Shown: positions 1-6,371 of the stretch, one piece after another
Numbering within the stretch: the stretch's first letter is position 1
Layout: the number at the start of each line of letters is the position of its first letter
Position numbers and translations under genes: made by a program
Source: an uncultured Bacilli bacterium
Lineage (GTDB): Bacteria; Bacillota_I; Bacilli_A; ML615J-28; CAG-698
Length of the DNA stretch: 15,376 nt
Assembly (NCBI GenBank): GCA_947624315.1
Contig: CANQJU010000007.1
Location: 1 to 15,376, forward strand
Direction of reading: 5' to 3'
The notes under the pieces: model-generated
What the model was told of the DNA's origin: nothing
The model's database searches: none
Seen by the model: the letters and a program-made list of their open reading frames with translations, nothing else

Positions 1-498
1 AAGTATAAAGATGCTAGTGAAAAGTATTGGCCAGTATATGATCAATTCAAAAGAAAAACTAAGAATTGTAGTTATTTTATGGGAGCAGCTATTTGTTTAA
101 TTGCTGTTGTTACTTTTTGCGTAATTTTAAGAGGCTTGAGAAATGAATATTTAATTGCTGCTTCATATGTATTATCAGTTGGTATTTTTATTTTTACTAT
201 TATTTTATATGCTAGAAATTACAAAAAATTTAATGCCTTTAATAAAGAATGGACAACTATTAATAATGACTTAGAAAATATCCAAAATAAAATTAGAGTT
301 TTACATGATGATATGGTTGAAGAAATGATTCGTATTATTTGCTTTAATAAATATCACTATAATGATGAAAAAGTAGATATCAACGAGTGGGATCAAAATT
401 ATCAAAAGGTTAGAGAAGATATTTTAAAAGAAACATCACAATCATTAGTTTTTGATGATGTTCGCACTTATTTTGAAAATTGGTCAGAGAAATTTTAA
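1..498 (+). CDS. C-terminal part of an unrecognised protein with two membrane helices (5' end outside window)
   Basis: The reading frame is open from the first base of the window, so the ATG at 79 is internal or at least not demonstrably the start. The visible 165 residues begin with a charged helix-like stretch. Two hydrophobic segments follow, at about visible residues 27-44 and 50-70, separated by a short polar turn (RGLRNE). A basic, mostly helical cytosolic tail of about 95 residues rich in Asn, Lys, Asp and Glu completes the protein. No catalytic motif or family signature is recognisable. The two-helix hairpin plus soluble helical tail is a layout shared by many unrelated small membrane proteins, including the SLATT-type two-helix effectors, but nothing here proves that link. 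The gene is followed directly by a strong terminator, so it belongs to an upstream transcription unit rather than to the suf operon. Confidence 0.75.
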   Translation, partial: KYKDASEKYWPVYDQFKRKTKNCSYFMGAAICLIAVVTFCVILRGLRNEYLIAASYVLSVGIFIFTIILYARNYKKFNAFNKEWTTINNDLENIQNKIRVLHDDMVEEMIRIICFNKYHYNDEKVDINEWDQNYQKVREDILKETSQSLVFDDVRTYFENWSEKF

Positions 499-520
499 TG
501 AGAGGAAACTCTCATTTTTT
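497..520 (+). terminator. Intrinsic terminator after the partial membrane-protein gene
   Basis: Perfect 7-bp stem ATGAGAG (498-504) and CTCTCAT (509-515) closed by a GAAA tetraloop and followed by a T run (515-520). The stem begins inside the stop codon of the upstream gene. It isolates that gene from suf. Confidence 0.92.
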
Positions 521-543
521 AATTTATAAAAAAATATGTATAT

Positions 544-575
544 TTAATGCAATTCATTAAGTTTTTTGGTATAAT
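544..575 (+). promoter_or_regulatory. Promoter of the suf operon with a dyad over the -35 region
   Basis: A consensus -10 box TATAAT at 570-575 is preceded by TGG (567-569), which makes it an extended -10. The -35 position (about 547-552, ATGCAA) is poor. A perfect inverted repeat, TTAATG-CAATT-CATTAA at 544-560, lies over it and could be an operator. The predicted start of transcription is near 582, leaving about 30 bases of leader before sufC. An AAGGCGG ribosome binding site lies at 603-609. The promoter boxes are seen directly; the operator role is inference. Confidence 0.75.
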
Positions 576-613
576 AAATAATAGAATAATTAATCAATAG
601 AAAAGGCGGAAAT

Positions 614-1444
614 ATGAGTAAAACATTAGAAATCAAAGACTTACATGTTAATGTTGAGGATAAAGAAATATTAAAAGGAATTAATTTAACAATAAAAACC
701 GGAGAAGTTCATGCTATAATGGGTCCTAATGGAACTGGTAAAAGTACTCTTGCTTCCACAATCATGGGTCATTTTAAATATCAAGTTACAAAGGGAACAA
801 TGGAATTAGATGGGGAAAATCTTTTAGATATGACAGTCGATGAGAGAAGTCGTAAAGGTATTTTTTTAGCAATGCAATATCCCAATGAAATAAGTGGTGT
901 CACTAATTCCGATTTTATTAAAACAGCAATGCAAGCTCGTTTGGGTAGTGATGAACATATATCTTTATTTAAATTTATCAAGGAAATGGATAAAGCTGTT
1001 AGCGATTTGAAAATGCGCAGTGATTTACCTCACAGATATTTAAATGAAGGCTTTTCTGGCGGAGAAAAGAAAAGAAATGAAATATTGCAAATGAAGATGT
1101 TAAAACCTAATTTTGCTATTTTAGATGAAATAGATTCTGGATTAGATGTTGATGCCTTAAGGATTGTTGGAGAAAACATTAATAATATGCGTGGAGAAGA
1201 TTTTGGAGCTTTAGTTATTACTCACTATGAGCGTTTGTTAGATTACATAGATGTTGATTATGTTCATATTATGATGAATGGACAAATAGTTCGCACTGGT
1301 GGTAAGGAATTGATTGCCAAAATCGATGCTCTTGGATACGATTGGTTAAAAGAAGAATTAGGACTTGAAGATGAAGAATTCGACAATCGTCAACACGTTG
1401 TTCTTGGAAGCTGTGCTCGCAATCCTAAAACGGAGAATAAGTAA
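614..1444 (+). CDS. sufC: SufC, Fe-S cluster assembly ATPase
   Basis: Cytosolic ABC-type ATPase of the SUF machine. It binds SufB and SufD and uses ATP to drive conformational changes in the scaffold during Fe-S cluster assembly. All ATPase motifs are intact: Walker A at residues 37-45 (GPNGTGKST), Q-loop Gln88, signature FSGGEKKR at 147-154, Walker B with Asp171-Glu172, and the switch His204. The region after the Q-loop (QYPNEISGV) is typical of SufC. At 276 residues it is slightly longer than the Bacillus protein. The extra length is a tail of about 15 residues after the usual EELGLEDE end, ending in a Cys-containing segment (VVLGSCARNPK). It is the first gene of the operon, preceded by AAGGCGG, and sufD follows after 2 bases. 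Confidence 0.97.
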   Translation: MSKTLEIKDLHVNVEDKEILKGINLTIKTGEVHAIMGPNGTGKSTLASTIMGHFKYQVTKGTMELDGENLLDMTVDERSRKGIFLAMQYPNEISGVTNSDFIKTAMQARLGSDEHISLFKFIKEMDKAVSDLKMRSDLPHRYLNEGFSGGEKKRNEILQMKMLKPNFAILDEIDSGLDVDALRIVGENINNMRGEDFGALVITHYERLLDYIDVDYVHIMMNGQIVRTGGKELIAKIDALGYDWLKEELGLEDEEFDNRQHVVLGSCARNPKTENK

Positions 1445-1446
1445 TT

Positions 1447-2322
1447 ATGAACAAAGATTTGCAAGAACTTATTGGTAATAGCCAATATGCGATTTTAAAG
1501 AATGGAAAAGTTGTTGAAGGAAGTATTTCTGATTTGTCTTTAAAAAGTGGTGATTTTAAAGTCATTCATTATATAGATAAAGATACTAATATGAAAATTG
1601 ATATCCAAAATAACGAGAAGGTTCGCCTAATTGAAATCTTTTATGAAGTTATAGGAAATATCGAAATTAACATTGATATTAATTGTCATAAGAATGCTTC
1701 TTTAACATTGTTAAGTTTTAAAAAGAATGAGAAAAGTGAAAACATTAGGATAAATGTCAATACATATTTAGAAGAGGATGCATATATTGAAAGCAAGAAT
1801 ATAACTTCTTTTAGTAGTAGTTCTTTGTTTAACCAAAATATTTATATGTTAGAAAAGAATAGTCATATTGATTCATTAGATGTTATCATTAATGCATCAA
1901 ACAAAAAACAAGAATTTAATTTTGATACTTATCATAATGTTGGTGATAGTTATTCTAATATGCGCAATTTTTGTATTTGTAAAAACGATTCATTAATACA
2001 TATGAATACTAATGGAAAAATTAAAAAAGGTTCAAGCAATAGCAATTTAAGTCAAAAAACTAAAGGATTAATTTTGGATCAAACATCACAAATTAGTGCT
2101 AATCCTTTATTGTTAATTGATGAATATGATTGCCTTGCTAGCCATGGAGCATCTATTGGAGCTATTGATGAAGAAGAGTTATATTACTTAATGAGTAGAG
2201 GACTTACTAAGGAAGATAGCGAAAGATTGATTGTTGAAGGATTTATTCATCCTTTTATTGAAGAACTAAATGATGAAAAACTACAATCCTATTTATTAGG
2301 ATTTATGAAAAAAATTTTATAA
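1447..2322 (+). CDS. sufD: SufD, short form, Fe-S scaffold subunit
   Basis: Partner of SufB in the SufBC2D scaffold complex, with a beta-helix core. Identification rests on the C-terminal SufBD signature: HGAS at 233-236 (His233 corresponds by eye to the functional His360 of E. coli SufD), followed by IGAIDEEELYYLMSRGLT and an amphipathic C-terminal helix pair. The same LMSRGLT segment recurs in SufB in this window. The protein has only 291 residues, whereas Bacillus SufD has over 430. The N-terminal helical domain appears missing and the beta-helix starts almost at once. The frame is intact with no sign of frameshift, so this is a genuinely short form. A CGGAG ribosome binding site lies at 1431-1435, inside the end of sufC, and the genes are probably translationally coupled. 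Confidence 0.92.
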   Translation: MNKDLQELIGNSQYAILKNGKVVEGSISDLSLKSGDFKVIHYIDKDTNMKIDIQNNEKVRLIEIFYEVIGNIEINIDINCHKNASLTLLSFKKNEKSENIRINVNTYLEEDAYIESKNITSFSSSSLFNQNIYMLEKNSHIDSLDVIINASNKKQEFNFDTYHNVGDSYSNMRNFCICKNDSLIHMNTNGKIKKGSSNSNLSQKTKGLILDQTSQISANPLLLIDEYDCLASHGASIGAIDEEELYYLMSRGLTKEDSERLIVEGFIHPFIEELNDEKLQSYLLGFMKKIL

Positions 2323-2329
2323 GGGTGAT
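2321..2329 (+). promoter_or_regulatory. Ribosome binding site that sets the sufS start
   Basis: AAGGGTGAT overlaps the stop codon of sufD and sits 8 bases (counted from GGG) before the ATG at 2334. The in-frame GTG at 2325 lies inside this site and has no upstream binding site of its own, so ATG 2334 is preferred. Confidence 0.75.
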
Positions 2330-2333
2330 AGAA

Positions 2334-3560
2334 ATGTTTGATGTTTTAAAATTACGTAAAATGTTTCCAATATATGAAAATCACCCAGATTTAGTATATT
2401 TGGATACAGGTGCTACTTCCCTAAAACCTCAATGTGTTTTAGACAAAATGAACGAATATTATCAAGAATATGGTGTTAATATTCATCGTGGTGTTTATCA
2501 TTTAAGTTATTTGGCTACAAATGCTTATGATGAGGCTAGACAAAAGTGTGCAGATTTTCTCAATGCCTCTTTTGAAGAAATAGTTTTTAAAAGAAATGTT
2601 AGTGAAGCTTTGAATTTTATTGCTTTAACATATGGAGAAGAGTATCTTCAAGAAGGAGATGTCGTTATCACATCGGAACTTGAACATCATAGCTCCATTT
2701 TACCTTGGATGAAATTATGTGAAAGAAAGAAAGCTTCTTTAAGATATGTTAAACTTGATAGTGAAGGAAGAATTACTATTGATAATTTTAAAAAGGCTTT
2801 AGATAGCAAGGTTAAAATTGTTGCTTTAACATATGTATCTAATGTTTTAGGATATATTACTCCTATCAAAGAAATTATTAACCTATCTCATAAAATTGGT
2901 GCTAAGGTAATTGTTGATGCGGCACAAGCTGTAGCTCATTTTAAAGTTGATGTTAAAGACTTGGATGCTGACTTTTTAGCTTTTTCATCACATAAGATGA
3001 TGGGACCAACTGGTATTGGTGTTTTATATGGCAAAAAAGAAATCCTAAAGAAAATTCAACCTCTGGAATATGGAGGAGATATGAACGATGAGGTTTGCCT
3101 TGATAGTGTAACTATTAAAGAAATTCCTTATTGCTTTGAAACTGGTACTCCCGCAATCGCTGAAGCTATAGGATTGGGTAGGGCTATTGATTTAATCAAT
3201 GAACTTGGATATGATAATATTAAATCTCATTGCGAATCATTAAAGAAATATGCTTTAGAAAAACTAAAAGATATTGAAGGTATTACATTATATAATCCTC
3301 ATTGTGATTTGCCTATTTTAGCTTTTAATATTAATAATGTTCATCCCCATGATGCTGCAACAATCTTTGATGAAGCTAATGTTTGTTTAAGAGCTGGCCA
3401 TCATTGTGCTCAACTTATTACCAAATGGTTAAAAGTTTTAGGAACATTAAGAGCTACATTTTATATATATAATGATTATCATGATGTAGATAGATTTGTT
3501 GAAAGTGTTAAGGAATGTGTAGCATTCTTTAAACAATTTGAAGGTGATAACTATGAATAA
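2334..3560 (+). CDS. sufS: SufS, group II cysteine desulfurase
   Basis: PLP-dependent enzyme that converts L-cysteine to L-alanine and holds the sulfur as a persulfide, which it passes to SufU. The visible active-site residues are His119 in ELEHHS (stacks on PLP), Asp195 in VDAAQA, Lys221 in SSHKMMGPTGIG (PLP Schiff base), and the persulfide Cys358 in RAGHHCAQ. Length from ATG 2334 is 408 residues, matching Bacillus SufS (406). The GTG at 2325 would add three residues but lies in the ribosome binding site. The 3' end overlaps sufU by 8 bases, as expected for two proteins that work as a pair. Confidence 0.97.
   Translation: MFDVLKLRKMFPIYENHPDLVYLDTGATSLKPQCVLDKMNEYYQEYGVNIHRGVYHLSYLATNAYDEARQKCADFLNASFEEIVFKRNVSEALNFIALTYGEEYLQEGDVVITSELEHHSSILPWMKLCERKKASLRYVKLDSEGRITIDNFKKALDSKVKIVALTYVSNVLGYITPIKEIINLSHKIGAKVIVDAAQAVAHFKVDVKDLDADFLAFSSHKMMGPTGIGVLYGKKEILKKIQPLEYGGDMNDEVCLDSVTIKEIPYCFETGTPAIAEAIGLGRAIDLINELGYDNIKSHCESLKKYALEKLKDIEGITLYNPHCDLPILAFNINNVHPHDAATIFDEANVCLRAGHHCAQLITKWLKVLGTLRATFYIYNDYHDVDRFVESVKECVAFFKQFEGDNYE
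3541..3550 (+). promoter_or_regulatory. Ribosome binding site that sets the sufU start
   Basis: AAGGTGATAA lies inside the end of sufS, with GG 9 bases before the ATG at 3553. This supports ATG 3553 over an in-frame TTG at 3538. Confidence 0.7.
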
Positions 3561-3984
3561 TATACAAAACTTATACCGACAAGTAATAATGGATCATTAT
3601 AAAAATCCTCGAAATAAAGGATTAAAAGGTTATCCACATGTTCATTTAAAGAATCCATCTTGTGGAGATGATATTACAATTGAAGCAAACGTTGTTGATG
3701 GAGTTATCAAAGAAATTCGTCACAATGGTAGTGGATGTTCTATATGTTGTTCTTCAGCAAGCGTCCTAACGGAAGTATTACAAGGAAAAACAGTTGAAGA
3801 AGCTAAAGAGATTATTGAAAAATACTTTTCCTTAATGAAAGGTGAAAAGATAACTGATGAAGATGTTTTAGAGGAAGCTTTGGTATATGAGGGGGTTAGT
3901 CAATTCCCTGCTCGTATTAAATGCGCAACTATTTCTTGGAAGGCATTAGAAAAGCTTTTAAATGGTGAACAAGATGAGCAATGA
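3553..3984 (+). CDS. sufU: SufU, zinc-dependent sulfurtransferase
   Basis: Takes the persulfide sulfur from SufS and passes it to the SufBCD scaffold. The family Zn ligands are in place: Cys37 and Asp39 in NPSCGDD, Cys62 in GSGCS, and Cys124 in ARIKCATISWKAL. The N-terminus (LYRQVIMDHYKNPRNKG) is near-identical in style to Bacillus SufU, and the length of 143 residues fits the family. It carries two additional cysteines, Cys65 and Cys66, directly after Cys62 (CSICCSSAS); Bacillus SufU has Ser and Met there. The start at 3553 is chosen by its binding site and by alignment of the N-terminus. The gene overlaps sufS by 8 bases and sufB by 11. Confidence 0.95.
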   Translation: MNNIQNLYRQVIMDHYKNPRNKGLKGYPHVHLKNPSCGDDITIEANVVDGVIKEIRHNGSGCSICCSSASVLTEVLQGKTVEEAKEIIEKYFSLMKGEKITDEDVLEEALVYEGVSQFPARIKCATISWKALEKLLNGEQDEQ

Positions 3985-5377
3985 AAAGATAAATAAGATT
4001 ATCGGTGATTATAAATATGGCTTTACAACGGAGGCTAAAGATGTAGTCAATACGGGTAAAGGCTTGAGCTTAGAAGTTGTTGAAGCAATTTCACGCTATA
4101 AGCATGAACCTAGTTGGATGCTTGAATTTCGCAAAAAAGCATATTTAAAGTTTATAGAAATGGAGCAACCAAACTTTGGACCAAATTTAGATTTTATTGA
4201 TTTTAATGATTATACATATTATATAAAATCTAGTGAAAGTGTGGAAAATAGTTGGGAAAAGGTTCCTGAAAATATTAAAGATACTTTTGATAAATTGGGA
4301 ATTCCTGAAGCTGAAAAGAAATATCTTGCAGGTGTATCAACACAGTTTGAATCCGAAGTAGTTTATCACAATACTTTAAAAGAACTAGAAGAACTAGGAG
4401 TATTGTTCTGCGATACTGATACAGCTGTAAGATTATATCCCGATTTAGTAAAAGAATATTTTGGTAAGGTTGTACCTTATAGCGATAATAAGTATGCTGC
4501 CTTAAATTCAGCAGTTTGGAGTGGTGGGTCATTTATATATGTTCCTAAAGGTGTAAAATTAGAAAAACCATTGCAATCATACTTTCGCATAAATTCCGAA
4601 CAAATGGGACAATTTGAAAGAACATTGATAATTGTTGATGAAGGCGCAAGTTTGAATTATGTTGAAGGGTGCACAGCTCCTATTTATTCAAAGGATTCTT
4701 TACATGCAGCGGTTGTAGAAATATATGTTAAAGATCATGGATATTGTCGATATTCAACTGTTCAAAATTGGAGCAATAATATCGTTAATTTGGTTACTAA
4801 AAGGGCTATATGTTCAGCATATGCTCATATGGAATGGATTGATGGAAATATTGGTTCAATGCTAAACATGAAATATCCAGCATGCATTTTAAATGGTGAA
4901 GGAGCTAAAGGAACTACTGTTTCTATTGCTTTTGCTGGAAGTGGACAAATCCAAGATACTGGAGCTAAAATGATACACCTTGCTCCTAATACCACAAGCA
5001 CAATAATTTCTAAATCTATTTGCCGAGGTGGAGGAGTAGTAAATTATCGAGGAACGGTAAAACATTCTCCTCAAGCTGTTAATGCCCGAAGCCATGTTGA
5101 ATGTGATACCATTATTTTAGATGATAAATCGCGAAGTGATACAATTCCTTTTAATTTCGTTCAAAATCAAAAAGCACGAATTGAGCATGAAGCAACTGTA
5201 TCAAAAGTAAGTGAAGATCAATTGTTTTATTTAATGAGTAGAGGCCTAACGGAATCACAAGCTTTAGAGATGATAGTTATGGGATTTATTGAACCATTCT
5301 CTAAAGAACTACCAATGGAGTATGCTATTGAATTAAATCAATTGATAAAATTAGAAATGACTGGGTCTATCGGATGA
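3974..5377 (+). CDS. sufB: SufB, Fe-S cluster scaffold subunit
   Basis: Main scaffold of the SufBC2D complex on which the nascent Fe-S cluster is built. The whole family pattern is present: an N-terminal GDYKYGF segment, a helical region, the beta-helix with EGCTAPIY (231-237) and WSNNIVNL, then ARSHVECD with Cys377 (by eye the sulfur acceptor equivalent to E. coli Cys405), IEHEATVS around 403-410, and the C-terminal LMSRGLTESQA. Length is 467 residues from ATG 3974, matching the family (about 465). An earlier in-frame ATG at 3962 would add MVNK. GGTGAA at 3964-3969 is well placed for 3974, and Bacillus SufB also starts shortly before this GEYKYGF-type segment. The stop codon is inside a terminator stem. 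Confidence 0.96.
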   Translation: MSNEKINKIIGDYKYGFTTEAKDVVNTGKGLSLEVVEAISRYKHEPSWMLEFRKKAYLKFIEMEQPNFGPNLDFIDFNDYTYYIKSSESVENSWEKVPENIKDTFDKLGIPEAEKKYLAGVSTQFESEVVYHNTLKELEELGVLFCDTDTAVRLYPDLVKEYFGKVVPYSDNKYAALNSAVWSGGSFIYVPKGVKLEKPLQSYFRINSEQMGQFERTLIIVDEGASLNYVEGCTAPIYSKDSLHAAVVEIYVKDHGYCRYSTVQNWSNNIVNLVTKRAICSAYAHMEWIDGNIGSMLNMKYPACILNGEGAKGTTVSIAFAGSGQIQDTGAKMIHLAPNTTSTIISKSICRGGGVVNYRGTVKHSPQAVNARSHVECDTIILDDKSRSDTIPFNFVQNQKARIEHEATVSKVSEDQLFYLMSRGLTESQALEMIVMGFIEPFSKELPMEYAIELNQLIKLEMTGSIG

Positions 5378-5393
5378 TAGGCCTTTATTTTTT
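5363..5393 (+). terminator. Intrinsic terminator overlapping the sufB stop codon
   Basis: Stem GGTCTATC (5364-5371) and GATAGGCC (5376-5383) with one G-T wobble pair and a GGAT loop, followed by TTTATTTTTT (5384-5393). The sufB TGA stop (5375-5377) lies at the loop and the start of the right arm. Confidence 0.85.
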
Positions 5394-5400
5394 ATGCAAA

Positions 5401-5436
5401 ATGCTACTTATAAGTAGCATAAAATTTTTGTATTTT
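5401..5436 (+). terminator. Second, palindromic terminator-like hairpin after suf
   Basis: A perfect 20-base palindrome ATGCTACTTATAAGTAGCAT (5401-5420) is followed by AAAATTTTTG and further T-rich sequence. It lies 8 bases after the first terminator, giving a tandem stop for the suf operon. Being palindromic, with T-rich sequence on both sides, it could act weakly on the other strand too. Confidence 0.7.
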
Positions 5437-5466
5437 TTATTTAAAAAAATATAAATAAAAAATAAT

Positions 5467-5487
5467 GATATTTAATGGACAAATATC
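5467..5487. repeat. Dyad upstream of the ABC-like operon
   Basis: Perfect inverted repeat GATATTT (5467-5473) and AAATATC (5481-5487) with a 7-base spacer. An overlapping second dyad pairs AATGATA (5464-5470) with TATCATT (5488-5494). It lies about 45 bases upstream of the predicted -10 box. It could be an operator, or chance in AT-rich DNA. Confidence 0.4.
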
Positions 5488-5507
5488 TATCATTTTAAGT
5501 TTAATAC

Positions 5508-5536
5508 TTTATTTTTAAATTAAAAAGTGATAAAAT
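5508..5536 (+). promoter_or_regulatory. Promoter of the ABC-like/permease/LtaS operon
   Basis: TAAAAT at 5531-5536 preceded by TGA (5528-5530) gives an extended -10 box, with a weak -35 (TTTATT, 5508-5513) at 17-base spacing. Transcription would start near 5543, after the first in-frame ATG at 5541. This supports the later ATG at 5559 as the real start. Confidence 0.6.
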
Positions 5537-5558
5537 AGTAATGCTTAGGATGGTTATT

Positions 5559-6371
5559 ATGGCTTATATCGAAGTAAAAAATTTAAACTTTAATAATAAC
5601 TTAGTTAATCTTACTATTAATGATAAAGAAGTTATTGGGATATTTGGAGAAAACCAAAGAGCTATTAATGAATTCTTATTAATCATTAGTGGGATTAATA
5701 AAAATAATAATACATGTTTTTATAATGGTGAAAATATATTTGATAATTCTCATTATTTTAAACAAAGAATATTTTTAGATTTTAAAAAGATATATACTAA
5801 TACCTTAAACAAAGAGTTTATTGAAGAAAACTTTAATAATCGTTTTGGATTATCTTTTGATACTAAAAGATTTAAAGAATTAATTAAAGAATTGAAAATA
5901 CGAAAAGAAACAGAAATAGATGTTTATTATACCTTTACTCAACAAGGAAATACATTAGTTAATTTTAGTTTGGTTGAATCTTTAAATGTTAGTAATATAA
6001 TTATATCTCATCCTACTAATTATTTAGATAGTGAAAGAGCTACTTTTATAAGCAATGCTTTGACTAATAAAAATAAATATAATTGTGTTATTTTAAATTT
6101 AGATCGCTTAGATTTCTTTAAGAATAAATTAGATTATCTTTTACTTTTTACTAAAGAAGGAAATATAATAAAAGTAAATAATGATGATCATTTATTAGTT
6201 ATTGAAGATAATATATATTTGCACAATCGTTTAATACGTGGTAAAGGTAATTTAGTTATTTCTTATCATGATTATAATAAGGATGAATTAAAGAAATTTG
6301 ATAAACTAAAAATAAAATATAAAGTTATTTCTCTTTATGATATTGATAGGTATCGTGAGGTTGAACTATGA
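5559..6371 (+). CDS. Catalytically degenerate ABC-ATPase-like protein
   Basis: The fold of an ABC nucleotide-binding domain can be followed, but each catalytic motif is lost. Residues 28-38 (IFGENQRAINE) sit where Walker A should be, but lack the GK[ST] core: Ile36 and Asn37 replace Lys and Ser/Thr. The signature position reads TQQGNTL (127-133) instead of LSGGQ. Walker B reads IIISHPTNYLD (147-157), where Ser150-His151 replace Asp-Glu while the PTNxLD D-loop is kept. The switch-His position (VILNLDRLD) has no His. Length is 270 residues, with a C-terminal extension of about 70 residues after the domain. The frame is intact and codon use matches its neighbours, so it is a maintained protein rather than a pseudogene. 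Start 5559 has TAGGATGG (5546-5553) upstream; ATG 5541 is an alternative adding six residues. It overlaps the permease gene by 4 bases (ATGA), which implies coupled translation and a partnership. Confidence 0.7.
   Translation: MAYIEVKNLNFNNNLVNLTINDKEVIGIFGENQRAINEFLLIISGINKNNNTCFYNGENIFDNSHYFKQRIFLDFKKIYTNTLNKEFIEENFNNRFGLSFDTKRFKELIKELKIRKETEIDVYYTFTQQGNTLVNFSLVESLNVSNIIISHPTNYLDSERATFISNALTNKNKYNCVILNLDRLDFFKNKLDYLLLFTKEGNIIKVNNDDHLLVIEDNIYLHNRLIRGKGNLVISYHDYNKDELKKFDKLKIKYKVISLYDIDRYREVEL

Noticed and set aside
499..613. Riboswitch or T-box in the suf leader
   Set aside because: The leader after the predicted transcription start is only about 30 bases, too short for a folded aptamer.
781..981. 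Other - strand open frames (781-981, 2687-2869, 4889-5095, 7056-7277, 7742-7924, 13761-13967, 14322-14549)
   Set aside because: All are antisense shadows of well-supported + strand genes, with no family features or start signals.
4275..4532. Open frame of 85 codons on the - strand inside sufB
   Set aside because: It lies fully inside a strongly conserved gene, has a low-complexity Leu/Tyr/Gln composition produced by antisense of coding sequence, and lacks a ribosome binding site.
5401..5420. Perfect 20-base palindrome considered as an attachment site or recombination site
   Set aside because: It follows a terminator, is followed by A and T runs, and no integrase or direct-repeat partner is visible. 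A hairpin terminator is the simpler reading.
5559..6371. ABC-like gene considered as a pseudogene
   Set aside because: The frame is full length, there is no frameshift, codon use is normal, and the stop is fused to the next gene's start. Loss of motifs with everything else kept looks like selection for a non-catalytic role.
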